Below are positions 23,653 through 32,026 of a stretch of DNA of 32,818 bases, one piece after another; position 1 is the first letter of the stretch, and each line of letters opens with the position of its first letter. The notes below the pieces were generated by a model. The model saw only the letters and a list, made by a program, of their open reading frames with translations. It was not told the origin of the DNA and did not search any database. The stretch comes from Spirochaetaceae bacterium (GTDB lineage: Bacteria > Spirochaetota > Spirochaetia > Treponematales > Breznakiellaceae), in the NCBI GenBank assembly GCA_031277165.1, contig JAISLT010000027.1, positions 1-32,818 on the forward strand, given 5' to 3'. The position numbers and the translations under genes are program-made.

Positions 23653-25779
23653 TTAGGTTCCCGGCGGAAGGCTCCGGCGTATAATAAAGGCCTGTTTTGT
23701 TTTCCAGGGTTGTTCCGCGGCCTTTTCCGCCAGTTTCTGCAGATGTTCCTGGGCTCTAAAGGGTTTTTCATCCCCCTGGGGGTTCCGGCGGTTCCAGCCG
23801 CCGTCTTCCTTTAAAACCCAGGCCTGGGTATTGTCGGTAAAATACGCATCCAGGATCCTGCGCAGTTCCTCCTGTACCCCCCCGTCCAGCATGGGGATAA
23901 GAAGCTCCACCCGCCGTTCCAGGTTACGGGGCATCCAATCGGCGCTGGAGATATAAAATTCCTCGGCCCCTCCGTTGTTAAAATAAAAGATCCGGGAATG
24001 TTCCAAAAACCGGTCCACGATGCTTATGACCCGGATATTTTCGGAAAGTCCCGGCGCCCCCGGTACGAGGGTACAGATCCCCCGGATGTTGAGGTTGATC
24101 TTTACCCCCGCCTGGGAGGCCCGGTACAGGGCGGCGGCCACGTCGTCGTCCACCAGGGCATTCATCTTTGCGATGATCCTCCCCGGAGATCCCTGGCTGG
24201 CCCGTTTTGCTTCCCGGTCAATAAGTTCGATAAACCGCTGCTTAAGGCGCCGGGGGGCCATAACCAGCCGGCGCATGGAGTCCAGTACCGAATAGCCGGA
24301 AAGCATGTTAAAAAAGAAGGTGGCGTCGCTTCCAAAATCTTCCCGGCAGGTAAAGAGGGAAAGATCGCTGTAGAACCGGGCGGTCTTATCGTTGTAGTTG
24401 CCCGTGGAAAGGTGGATATACCTAATAAGGCCGTCCGCTTCCCGGCGGATTACCTGGCTTATTTTTGCATGGACCTTAAGTCTAGCCAGGCCATAGATGA
24501 CAATTACCCCCGCTTTTTCCAGCCTGTTTGCCCAGGAAATATTCCGTTCTTCATCGAACCGGGCCTTTAGTTCCACCACCGCGGTGACATGTTTACCCTG
24601 AAGGGCCGCTTGTTCCAGGGCCCAGACCACCGGGGAATTTCCGCTGGTTCTGTAGAGGGTGGCTTTAATGGAAATAACCAGGGGATCCGCCGCCGCTTCC
24701 TGGAAGAACCGGATCACCGGATCGAAGGATTGGTAGGGAAGGGTTAAAAGCACGTCTCCCTTCCGTATTACCTCCCACACCGAGGTGTCCCCGGAAAAGG
24801 CCGGATGGGGACAGGGTTTATGGGGTTTACATTTTAGCTGATCAAAGCCGGGAACAAGGCCCAGGGTCCCCAGGCTGCTTAAGTTAAGGGGGCCCTCCAC
24901 GGAAAACAGATCCCGGGTCCCTAGGCCCAGACGGCGGGCCAGGGTTTCTGTGATGATCCGGCTTCCCGGAGAATGGAGCATCCGCACCGCCGGGGAACGG
25001 CGCCGGTTTACCAGGACCTCTTCCATGGCTTCCACAAAGTCCTCGTCCCGTCTTTCGTCCACCGAAAAATCCGCATCCCGGTGAATCCGAAACAGCATCC
25101 GTTCCTGCACCTCGTAGCCGGGAAAAAAGGCGTCCCCCCACAGCATAAGCAGATCGTCCAACAGGGCCCAGCGCAGACGGCCCGGGGAACTTTCTATACG
25201 GATAAACCGGTCCATGATTGGCGGGATTTCCACAATGGAAATAAAGAGCCCCGGATCGGGATTTTCTGTTTTTTTTAGAAGAAAGGCCCCGTAGAGAATG
25301 CCGTTGGCAATTCCCGGTTCCCCCGCTTCCGTGGAAGGGGGATCCTCCCCGGGGGAGCCGAACCGCAGGGGGGTAAGGGTGGACAGAATTTCCCGCATAA
25401 ACAGGGGTTTAAGGTAGCTGCTTTCTTCGGCGGTAAAGGGGGGACGGCGCAGTTCCAGGCCCCCGGCGGCCAGGGCGGGAAAAATTTCCCCCGCCAGGCA
25501 GCGGTAGAGCCGGGCAAGCATCGATCTGATCATGTCCGCGGCGGCAGTAAGCACTTCCTCCGAATCTTTTTCCGTGGCCCCTGCGGTACCGTCCGCACTA
25601 AGGGCCCGTTTAAGCGCCGCGACCCGGACCATAAAAAATTCATCCCAATTGGAAGATACGATCGAAAAAAACCGGAACCGTTCCAGGGGGGGAAGATCCT
25701 GCCGCAGGCCTTCCTCAAGGATCCGGTTATTGTAGTTGATCCAGGATAGTTCCCGGTTAAAGCAGCGGTATTCTGTCAT
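23653..25779 (-). CDS. ppk1: Polyphosphate kinase
   Basis: A 708-residue enzyme that makes polyphosphate from ATP. The N-terminal RELSWINYNNRILEE is typical of PPK1. The catalytic region includes SIKATLYRTSGNSPVV, VELKARFDEERNISW and KVHAKIS, whose histidine is the expected autophosphorylated residue. The second HKD-like segment YIHLSTGNYNDKTARFY and the end block ISSADWMPRNLERRVE are present. Length is close to the family norm. The start overlaps the ppx/gppA stop (25776-25779), so the two genes that make and break polyphosphate are coupled. Confidence 0.95.
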   Translation of the reverse strand: MTEYRCFNRELSWINYNNRILEEGLRQDLPPLERFRFFSIVSSNWDEFFMVRVAALKRALSADGTAGATEKDSEEVLTAAADMIRSMLARLYRCLAGEIFPALAAGGLELRRPPFTAEESSYLKPLFMREILSTLTPLRFGSPGEDPPSTEAGEPGIANGILYGAFLLKKTENPDPGLFISIVEIPPIMDRFIRIESSPGRLRWALLDDLLMLWGDAFFPGYEVQERMLFRIHRDADFSVDERRDEDFVEAMEEVLVNRRRSPAVRMLHSPGSRIITETLARRLGLGTRDLFSVEGPLNLSSLGTLGLVPGFDQLKCKPHKPCPHPAFSGDTSVWEVIRKGDVLLTLPYQSFDPVIRFFQEAAADPLVISIKATLYRTSGNSPVVWALEQAALQGKHVTAVVELKARFDEERNISWANRLEKAGVIVIYGLARLKVHAKISQVIRREADGLIRYIHLSTGNYNDKTARFYSDLSLFTCREDFGSDATFFFNMLSGYSVLDSMRRLVMAPRRLKQRFIELIDREAKRASQGSPGRIIAKMNALVDDDVAAALYRASQAGVKINLNIRGICTLVPGAPGLSENIRVISIVDRFLEHSRIFYFNNGGAEEFYISSADWMPRNLERRVELLIPMLDGGVQEELRRILDAYFTDNTQAWVLKEDGGWNRRNPQGDEKPFRAQEHLQKLAEKAAEQPWKTKQAFIIRRSLPPGT

Positions 25780-27476
25780 ACCAGGATTACCTTGTACCCA
25801 AACACGTCCTGGAAAAGGCCGGCCTTTTCCCTAAGTCCTATCTGCTCCAGGGACATATCCCGGTATACAACCGGGGAATAGGGATCCAGCCCCCTGGGGG
25901 AACCTTCCTCCGGGGCGTTTTTTTCTGCCGGATATTTTTCCGGCGGTTCCTTCTCTGTATTTTCCTGTTCCGGAGAATCCCTGCCGTGGATGATCAGGGT
26001 TTCTTCCCGTTTTTCGATCCGAATGCCGGCAATCCGCCGGGAATGTCCCCTGTCCAGGGCATCGGCAACCCGAAGGATCGAGGCCATTTTTAGCACCAGG
26101 ATCCGGTCCTCCCGCTGGAGGGCGATGTAGTCAATATCCCTGGGGGAGGGCAGTTCATCCCGGTGGTAGCGGATGACGTTTCCGACAATGTCCAGGTCTT
26201 CCTGTTTAAGGCCGAAGATCTCCGAGTTGGCCACAATGTACTGGCCGTGCTGCTGGTGCCTGGAGCTGCGGATAAACATCCCAATGTCGTGAAGTATGGC
26301 CGCCGTTTCCAGCAGCATCCGGTCATGGGCGTTCATGCCGTGTTCTTTGGTTAATGCGTCAAAAAAGGCCATGGATAGATGGGCCACATGGCGGCTGTGA
26401 TCTTCGTCGAAGTGATACTTTCGGCCCAGGCTTATGGCCGAAGCGCTGATCTGGGAATAAAAATCGTCCTGCAGTTCCCTGTCCATACCCCCCTGGGCCG
26501 GGGGCATGACCGTCCGGGCCAGGTCGATCAGGTACCCCTCCCTGATAGAAACCGCCGGCGCCGCCAGTTCCTCCGCAGAGACCCTCTCCAGGAACGTGCG
26601 GTATATGCGGAGTCCCGGCACAAAACCCTCGGCATCCACATAGGGAATTCCCAGGCGCTGGACGCAGTCTTCCACGGTATAATTTTCCACGGTTTTTACA
26701 AAGTCAAGAAAATCTTCTTTTTTGATGATCCGGCAGTGTTCGTTCAGGTCCCGGCCAATATGACGGGCCGCCTGCCGGGCATCGGAACCCGCCGCCACCA
26801 GGGTTCGTATGTTGGACAGATCCATTTCGTCGTTAAGAAATTCCTGGGTGTTCCGGACGCTTTCGGTAAGGTACCGTTCGACAAACCGGATCGAGCCCGT
26901 TCCCTGCCGTACCTTTTGATCGATCAGGATAGTTCCCAGCCGCAAGCTGTGGGCTGCCACCATCTTTCCCCGCCGGAGGAGCATAATTTCGGTGGAACCT
27001 CCCCCCACGTCCAGGATCATGGAATTGGATCGCCAAAAAAGGCTTAGCTCGTTTTTTAGGGCAAACCGCACGGCCAGGTACATTAGGCGGTTTTCTTCGA
27101 TCCCCTCAATAATCGTAGGATTAAGCCCCGTCTCCCGGTGCAGCCGGTCGGTAAAAATATCCCTGTTGCGGGCCGCCCGGACGGCGCTGGTGGCGATAAT
27201 ATGAATATCCCCTTCCTGTATGTCCCAGGCCCTAAGCTGTTCCAGAAAACCCTGGAGTACCGAGAGACATTCCAAAAAGGATTCCCGGCTTACTGCCCCG
27301 GAGGTAAAGACATCCCTGCCCAGGGCTACGGGCTTTCCCGCCTGATCGAGGATCCGCCATTCCCCAGGGGAGGTAAATTCTGCCAAGAGGAGCCTGATTC
27401 CGGTGGAACCAATTTCGATAACCGCCGCGTGCCGGGAGGCATCCCCGGAAGGCAGCTCCGCTGTATGTCCCGTCAT
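25776..27476 (-). CDS. Exopolyphosphatase / pppGpp phosphatase
   Basis: A 566-residue Ppx/GppA enzyme that releases phosphate from polyphosphate or pppGpp. Residues 15-310 are the actin-like fold: AAVIEIGSTGIRLLL (phosphate loop), IIATSAVRAARN and ILDVGGGSTEIML. Residues 340-480 are the HD-type domain with HSRHVAHLSM and AAILHDIG. A low-complexity insert rich in E, P and K (about 500-535) is unusual. The gene has no ribosome-binding site; the extended -10 TGC-TATAGA (27490-27485) ends eight bases before the ATG, suggesting a leaderless start. It lies 54 bases after the glycosidase-like gene. Confidence 0.9.
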   Translation of the reverse strand: MTGHTAELPSGDASRHAAVIEIGSTGIRLLLAEFTSPGEWRILDQAGKPVALGRDVFTSGAVSRESFLECLSVLQGFLEQLRAWDIQEGDIHIIATSAVRAARNRDIFTDRLHRETGLNPTIIEGIEENRLMYLAVRFALKNELSLFWRSNSMILDVGGGSTEIMLLRRGKMVAAHSLRLGTILIDQKVRQGTGSIRFVERYLTESVRNTQEFLNDEMDLSNIRTLVAAGSDARQAARHIGRDLNEHCRIIKKEDFLDFVKTVENYTVEDCVQRLGIPYVDAEGFVPGLRIYRTFLERVSAEELAAPAVSIREGYLIDLARTVMPPAQGGMDRELQDDFYSQISASAISLGRKYHFDEDHSRHVAHLSMAFFDALTKEHGMNAHDRMLLETAAILHDIGMFIRSSRHQQHGQYIVANSEIFGLKQEDLDIVGNVIRYHRDELPSPRDIDYIALQREDRILVLKMASILRVADALDRGHSRRIAGIRIEKREETLIIHGRDSPEQENTEKEPPEKYPAEKNAPEEGSPRGLDPYSPVVYRDMSLEQIGLREKAGLFQDVFGYKVILV

Positions 27477-27530
27477 ACTTTTATTCTATAGCAACACATG
27501 GTTTTATTATATCAGCCTGTGGGGGGTTCT

Positions 27531-28955
27531 TTACAGCTTGTCAATCAACATCGAACATTTGCCGGAAGGAATGGGGAGGGTTTTCTTTTTCTTTCCCAGA
27601 ATGTTAATTGTAAAATAGTAGAGCTTTTCGCTTTCCATGTGGATCTCCCAGCCCCGGCCGCTTTTGTTGGACAGGATCGTGATCATGTTCTTTTTTAGGG
27701 AGAGGTTTTCGATCCCCATGATCTCCAGGTTGGGGATGATCCAGTCCACGGTCTTCCGGGGCAGCGAGATAAAGAGCCCCACGATATTTTCTATGGTCAG
27801 GCAGATGGTGGAAAGGGCATCACAGGCCAGGTGTTGAGCCCGGGGAAAGAGGGGATTGGCGGGCCAAACCGCAGGGCCCTCTTTAAAGGGCAGGTAGGCT
27901 TCCCACAGTTTTCCCCGGTGATGGTTACCGTCGGGGTTCATGGAGTCAAGGACAAAGTACAGGTGCCGGATCGCACATTCCCGGGCAAGTTCCCAACGCT
28001 GGTATTTTTCCAGCCCCTTAATTACCATAAAAGTAAGGTGGGGAAACACGGCGCCCCTAAAGCCGCCGCCGTTTTCGTCAAAGTCCTTGTCACATACCGC
28101 CAAGGAAGGAAAAGGGTGGGGCGCCCCGAATATTTTAGGGTCCTGGAGTTTTCGGATAATCCGATCCGCCCGTTCGTCGTTGGATATTTCTGCCAACAGG
28201 GGCCAGTAACCGGCCAGGGTCTTAACCGCCAGCCGTTTTTCGTTGTTGTCGATGTCGTAATAAAAGCCCTCTTCGTTGTCCCACATTAAAGAGTTAATTC
28301 TGGTTTTAAGGGAAAAGTACTGCCGTTTGTACTGGAAGCTGGATTCCTTGTCGTTAAGAATATCCGCCAGGGCCGACATATACAGGGCGTTGATCGCCAT
28401 GCAGGTGTTAAAATCCACCGGATATGCGGCCCCTTCCCTGGGGGAATTGCCCATTTCCGTGGCGGCCAGGGGAACTTTGTACAGGCCGTTATCCTGCTTG
28501 CACACCGAATCGATCCATGCGGTGTACCGGTGGAGTATGGGTAATATGTCCTTGATCCGTTTTTTATTTGCCGACTTATGGTACAGGTTAAATTCCGCCC
28601 AGGCAAAAAGGGGCAGACTTAAGCCTTCGGGATTTTCCGGCTCTACCTGGGGAAGACCCGTTTCGGTGGAATAGACCGACCGGATTGCCCCCGAAGGCTC
28701 CTGGCGGCTGTAAAAGAGATCCAGCGTCGGCGACGCCTGGTAAATTCTATTGGAATAGACCAAAAAAAACGACGAAAGGATCGCCTCGAACTGTTTTACA
28801 GTGGCGGAACCGGGATCGGCAAAAAATTTCCCTTCAATTGCCCCCGGTTCTTCCCCGGTATTCCAATAATCCTGTATCCAGGCCCAAGTTTTATCATAAA
28901 TATCCACAAAATCCTGGTCATAAAAGTGAATCTTGGGGAAATCCCTCTTTGTCAC
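27531..28955 (-). CDS. Six-hairpin glycosidase-like protein (MGH1/GH63-like)
   Basis: A 474-residue protein resembling the (alpha/alpha)6 glycosidases of the GH63/MGH1 type. Repeated aromatic and acidic segments such as LKTRINSLMWDNEEGFYYDID, TLAGYWPLLAEIS, FRGAVFPHLTFMVIKGLEKY and GKLWEAYLP mark the barrel. No signal peptide is seen, so it is likely cytoplasmic. The last 90 residues (after VGLFISLPRKTVDW) form a beta-rich domain. The substrate is unknown; trehalose- or mannosylglycerate-like compounds are family substrates. GTG start with AGGGG before it. Promoter at 28971-28999. Confidence 0.72.
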   Translation of the reverse strand: MTKRDFPKIHFYDQDFVDIYDKTWAWIQDYWNTGEEPGAIEGKFFADPGSATVKQFEAILSSFFLVYSNRIYQASPTLDLFYSRQEPSGAIRSVYSTETGLPQVEPENPEGLSLPLFAWAEFNLYHKSANKKRIKDILPILHRYTAWIDSVCKQDNGLYKVPLAATEMGNSPREGAAYPVDFNTCMAINALYMSALADILNDKESSFQYKRQYFSLKTRINSLMWDNEEGFYYDIDNNEKRLAVKTLAGYWPLLAEISNDERADRIIRKLQDPKIFGAPHPFPSLAVCDKDFDENGGGFRGAVFPHLTFMVIKGLEKYQRWELARECAIRHLYFVLDSMNPDGNHHRGKLWEAYLPFKEGPAVWPANPLFPRAQHLACDALSTICLTIENIVGLFISLPRKTVDWIIPNLEIMGIENLSLKKNMITILSNKSGRGWEIHMESEKLYYFTINILGKKKKTLPIPSGKCSMLIDKL

Positions 28956-28970
28956 ACAAGCCCCTGCACT

Positions 28971-28999
28971 AGATTACTGTATAAAAGTTAAAAAGTCAA
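28971..28999 (-). promoter_or_regulatory. Promoter of the glycosidase-ppx-ppk cluster
   Basis: On the minus strand TTGACT (28999-28994) and TAATCT (28976-28971) are 17 bases apart. The predicted start is near 28964, giving a leader of about ten bases that still includes AGGGG. Confidence 0.6.
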
Positions 29000-29091
29000 A
29001 CAAAATTTACCCAGGGATTTGTTGAGTTTCGCGTACCAAGCCCTCAAAAATCGCCGCCCGGGGGATTTTTTGCCTTGAAAAGTCCGAAAAC

Positions 29092-29290
29092 AGCCCGATA
29101 ATTGCGGTTTTGATGACTTTTTCAAAAAAATCCATCAAATCTAGGAGCCTGTCGCACTCCGTGGATTTTTTGCATACTCATGCAAAAAATCCCGATTATC
29201 GGGCTCCTTTGGCAGTTTGCAAGGTATAAAAATTCACTTTCGTGAATTTTTATACAATTTGTGCGCGAAGCGCAACAAACTGCTAGTGTT
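29092..29290 (+). repeat. Composite nested-hairpin repeat, copy 3
   Basis: Three perfect stems are visible. AGCCCGATAAT (29092-29102) / ATTATCGGGCT (29195-29205) is the outer 11-bp stem. GGATTTTTTGCAT (29163-29175) / ATGCAAAAAATCC (29180-29192) is a 13-bp inner stem. TATAAAAATTCAC (29225-29237) / GTGAATTTTTATA (29242-29254) is a second 13-bp stem, enclosed by GCAGTTTG (29212-29219) / CAAACTGC (29276-29283). A further AAAAATC/GATTTTT stem lies just upstream (29045-29071). No gene is supported between 28956 and 29526. Confidence 0.8.
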
Positions 29291-29359
29291 CTACCGCCCG
29301 GCTCTTCGCTGCCCAGGACATCCGGGGCCACGGGAAGGACCATGGGGACCTGCGGCGGC

Positions 29360-29395
29360 GGGGTGGGGTGGACCTCCCCGCCCCAGGGCTTTTTT
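29360..29395 (+). terminator. Terminator-like GC-rich hairpin
   Basis: GGGGTGGGG (29360-29368) pairs with CCCCGCCCC (29376-29384), with one T-G pair, and AGGGC plus TTTTTT follows. No gene precedes it, so it may belong to a repeat or protect the next gene from read-through. Confidence 0.45.
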
Positions 29396-29445
29396 CTCAA
29401 ACCGGGGCGGCTATTGCCACCTATTGGTCGCTGCTGTCAGCCCTC

Positions 29446-29473
29446 TTGTTGCTGACATATTTAACATGATAAT
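29446..29473 (+). promoter_or_regulatory. Promoter of the leucine-rich repeat gene
   Basis: TTGTTG (29446-29451) and GATAAT (29468-29473) are 16 bases apart. An inverted repeat GTCAGC (29436-29441) / GCTGAC (29451-29456) overlaps the -35 box and could be an operator. Confidence 0.5.
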
Positions 29474-29526
29474 GTACTCATATTTGGTAAGTAACCAGGA
29501 ATTACGATAATACTAAGGAGGACTCT

Positions 29527-30654
29527 ATGAAAAGAAATTCCGGTACAATAAACCGGGTGTTGATAGTATGCGTGGTGTTGTTGGTGGCGGGAAAACTCAT
29601 TGCCTCCAACCCGCCCTCCGATTTCCGGTTCGACCTGAACGAGGCCGGAGACGGCGTAGTTATTCAAGAGTACACCGGTAAAGCCGCCGCGGTGGTTGTA
29701 CCCGCCAGTATAGAGGATTTCCCCGTCACCGAAATCGGGAGCCGGGCGTTTGGAAATTCGGGAATTGTATCGGTGGTACTACCCGATTCGGTTACGACCC
29801 TGGGGAGCGGTTGTTTTAGCCGTTCGGAAAAATTAACAACCGTTACGCTTTCCAAAAACATTAGCCAATGGGGAGATTCCGTCTTTTCCGGCTGTACCGC
29901 CCTGACATCCGTCACCATACCCCAGGGCGTTACCAGCATAGGAACTGAGGCTTTTTCCGAATGTACCGCCCTTAAAATCGTCACCATACCCCAGGGCGTT
30001 ACCAACATAGAAGAAAGCGTTTTTTCCGGCTGTACCGCTTTGACATCCGTAACCATACCGGAAGGCGTTACCAGCATAGGGAAGAGCGCTTTTCAACGCT
30101 GTACCTCTCTAACATCCGTCACCATACCCCAGGGCGTTACCAGCATAGGGCAGGAAGCTTTTTACCGCTGTACCGCCCTGACATCCGTAACCATACCGGA
30201 AGGCGTTACCAGCATAGGGCAGAGCGCTTTTTCCGACTGTGCTGCCCTGACATCCGTAACCATACCGGAAGGCGTTACCAGCATAGGGGATTCCGCTTTT
30301 TCCGGCTGTACCTCCCTGACATCCGTCACCATACCGGAAGGCGTTACCAGCATAGGGGTGGCCGCCTTTTACGAATGTACCACCCTGACATCCGTCACCA
30401 TACCCCAAGGCGTTACCAGCATAAAGGATGGCGCCTTTAGGGATTGTTCCGCCCTTAAAACCGTCACCATACCGGACAGTGTTACCAACATAGCGAATTT
30501 CGCCTTTTCCGGCTGTGCCGCCTTGGCCACGGTTGAATTAACGCCCCACCCTATTACGTTTGGCAGCTACAATAATTCTTTCAGCGGTTGTGCGCGGTTA
30601 AATCTTGCGTCCCGAAAAAAACTCAAAGATTCCGGGTTTACCGGGGAATTCTAA
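29527..30654 (+). CDS. Secreted BspA-type leucine-rich repeat protein
   Basis: A 375-residue protein. Residues 8-27 are a hydrophobic signal segment (VLIVCVVLLVAGKL). After a short spacer, eleven 23-residue LRR_5 units run from about 75 to 327; the core reads CTALTSVTIPEGVTSIG followed by AF. A divergent twelfth unit ends the protein. BspA-type repeats are common on the surface of oral and gut treponemes and may bind host or bacterial surfaces. The ribosome-binding site AAGGAGG is perfect. The gene is 12 bases from the lipoprotein gene that follows, so they form an operon. The exact target is unknown. Confidence 0.88.
   Translation: MKRNSGTINRVLIVCVVLLVAGKLIASNPPSDFRFDLNEAGDGVVIQEYTGKAAAVVVPASIEDFPVTEIGSRAFGNSGIVSVVLPDSVTTLGSGCFSRSEKLTTVTLSKNISQWGDSVFSGCTALTSVTIPQGVTSIGTEAFSECTALKIVTIPQGVTNIEESVFSGCTALTSVTIPEGVTSIGKSAFQRCTSLTSVTIPQGVTSIGQEAFYRCTALTSVTIPEGVTSIGQSAFSDCAALTSVTIPEGVTSIGDSAFSGCTSLTSVTIPEGVTSIGVAAFYECTTLTSVTIPQGVTSIKDGAFRDCSALKTVTIPDSVTNIANFAFSGCAALATVELTPHPITFGSYNNSFSGCARLNLASRKKLKDSGFTGEF
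29887..30507 (+). repeat. 69-bp coding repeats of the LRR protein
   Basis: Nine consecutive 69-bp units encode 23 residues each. Long stretches such as ACATCCGTCACCATACC and GGCGTTACCAGCATA are identical between units even at silent positions, which points to recent duplication or gene conversion. Number of units may vary between strains. Confidence 0.85.
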
Positions 30655-30666
30655 AAGGAGCTTGTT

Positions 30667-31212
30667 ATGAAAAGAGAACTGTTCAAGATGGGAATACTGT
30701 CGTGCATTATGGTTTTTGCGATTCTGTTGTGGTCCTGCAGGAACGCGGATGCCGGGAAAAATCAGGAAACGGCGCAGGCCGGACAGACGGAAGCGGAAGC
30801 CGCTCAGACGGCGGAGACCGCGCAGCCGGAGCAGGCCGCAGAGACCCCGCAGCCCGCACAGACGGCGCAAAATACCATACCCTATGAATCATATGATTTA
30901 GTCTTCTTCATGTACGATGGCAGCAAATTGAATGTCCGGGAAAGCCCCGATAGATCGGCTAAGGTTGTTTTTCAGTTGGATCAACCTACTAGCATTTCCT
31001 CTCTGGAATTAACAGCCTGGAAAGACACCATCGGTGGTGCAACAGATCGCTGGGTAAAAATCAAAATGGAGGATGGTAGAACCGGCTGGGTTTTCGGCGG
31101 TTTTTTAGGCGTGGAAAGGGGAGGCGGAGGTGGTCCAAAGTACAACATCGAGGAAGACAGAAAGGAATTTGAGGAATATCTGAAACTCCATCCCGAGGAT
31201 GAGGGAATATAA
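30667..31212 (+). CDS. Lipoprotein with an SH3-type domain
   Basis: A 181-residue protein. The signal peptide ends in a lipobox LLWSC (Cys24), so it is a predicted lipoprotein. Residues 30-70 are a flexible linker rich in A, E, Q, T and P. Residues 75-150 form a bacterial SH3-like domain (KLNVRESPDRSAKVVFQL, then WVKIKMEDGRTGWVFGGFL). The tail is acidic. Such domains often bind cell-wall peptides. The ribosome-binding site AAAGGAG precedes the ATG. It follows the LRR gene and probably shares its transcript; together they may form a surface module. Confidence 0.85.
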   Translation: MKRELFKMGILSCIMVFAILLWSCRNADAGKNQETAQAGQTEAEAAQTAETAQPEQAAETPQPAQTAQNTIPYESYDLVFFMYDGSKLNVRESPDRSAKVVFQLDQPTSISSLELTAWKDTIGGATDRWVKIKMEDGRTGWVFGGFLGVERGGGGGPKYNIEEDRKEFEEYLKLHPEDEGI

Positions 31213-31235
31213 ACGCCTTTGATTCGGATCGATCA

Positions 31236-31286
31236 GAGAAAACCCCGCCTGCGCCTCCAATGCGGGCGGTTTCTCGGTTGCTTTTT
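31236..31286 (+). terminator. Likely terminator after the lipoprotein gene
   Basis: GAGAAAACC and GGTTTCTC (31236 and 31268-31275) pair around GC-rich inner arms with some mismatches. TTTTT follows at 31282-31286. Confidence 0.5.
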
Positions 31287-31367
31287 GACCAGGTACTGTG
31301 CCGCCACTGTATAGGCGCTGCGTCGATTGTTGGTAAAGCAAGCCTTCCCATCAGGCCCGTCGCCCGT

Positions 31368-31523
31368 TCAACGGCCGTAGCAGTGTTTGTACTTTTTTCC
31401 CGAACCGCAGAGGCAGGGAGCGTTGCGGTCGGCTTTGGGGTAGGAGCGGACCACGATCGTGTTGTCTCGGCTTCGCTCCGGCGCGCTGTCCCGGCGAGGC
31501 GCGGCCCCCGACCTGAACCGGAG
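31368..31523 (-). pseudogene. C-terminal remnant with a SEC-C zinc motif
   Basis: On the minus strand an open stretch of 51 codons ends at 31368. It encodes [19 protein letters not shown] at its C-terminus, the SEC-C zinc-binding motif (C-x-C-x8-H-C) found at the end of SecA and of several small proteins. There is no ATG and the frame is closed by a stop directly upstream, so it is a fragment rather than a whole gene. The source protein is not clear. Confidence 0.55.
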
Positions 31524-32026
31524 CTACCGGGCGAACATTGCCACGTTTAACAAGCCGGTGTGGAAGGTGAACATTACTTTCCCATGTTCCGGTTTGAGCA
31601 GACCAGCGGGGTGAACGAACATCAGGAGGTGAAGGACCTGCGGGGCCGGACCGCCTCCGCGTATCTGGCCTGGAAAATATCCGAGGCACTCAAGCAGGCG
31701 GTGGCGTTTCCCTGACCGTATTTGCAGTACATGAACCCCCTGGAATACGGAAGCGCCTGCGCCCGGTTCTACCGGAATCCCAAAGCCGTGTCTGATTTTA
31801 TCAAGGAAAACCGGTATTCATGGCCAACCGGACCTTTGACCCGGTGATAAAAATTATCCGGGAACAGCAGGCGTTGAACCGGAACAAGCATTTTGGAAGA
31901 CTTAACCAGTTTAACAATCTGGAGATGAAGGGCCTTGAGATGATTGACTGGGCCTGCCCGGCGTCTTTACCCTTTCCCGTTTTTTACGCTAAAGTTATTT
32001 TATGGAGCAAGCATGGCGGAAAATAA
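31495..32026 (+). pseudogene. Decayed gene of unknown family
   Basis: Successive frames look coding but are broken. [16 protein letters not shown] (from 31510) is followed after a frame change near 31562 by EGEHYFPMFRFEQTSG and TASAYLAWKISEALKQ; an in-frame TGA lies at 31713; the same frame goes on with YMNPLEYGSACARFYRN; another frame change near 31815 leads to MANRTFDPVIKIIREQ (31820-32026). The codon choice in each piece resembles real genes. I did not recognise the family. It could instead be two short genes with a translational event, but decay is simpler. Confidence 0.45.

Noticed and set aside
23521-23814. Plus-strand frame beginning MSNPKVLLVLGLALAVFF with a hydrophobic start
   Set aside because: It has no ribosome-binding site and most of it lies antisense to the end of ppk1. 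A short membrane peptide cannot be excluded, but the support is too weak.
29122-29400. Minus-strand frame of 92 codons
   Set aside because: It runs through the structured repeat and a GC-rich hairpin, with a low-complexity proline-rich part and no start signals.
29664-30408. Minus-strand frames with repeated peptides over the LRR gene
   Set aside because: They are mirror images of the 69-bp coding repeats of the LRR gene, which has a proper signal peptide and ribosome-binding site.
29887-30507. Regularly spaced repeats, considered as a CRISPR array
   Set aside because: The repeats have no unique spacers, encode a continuous LRR protein and follow a 69-bp period.
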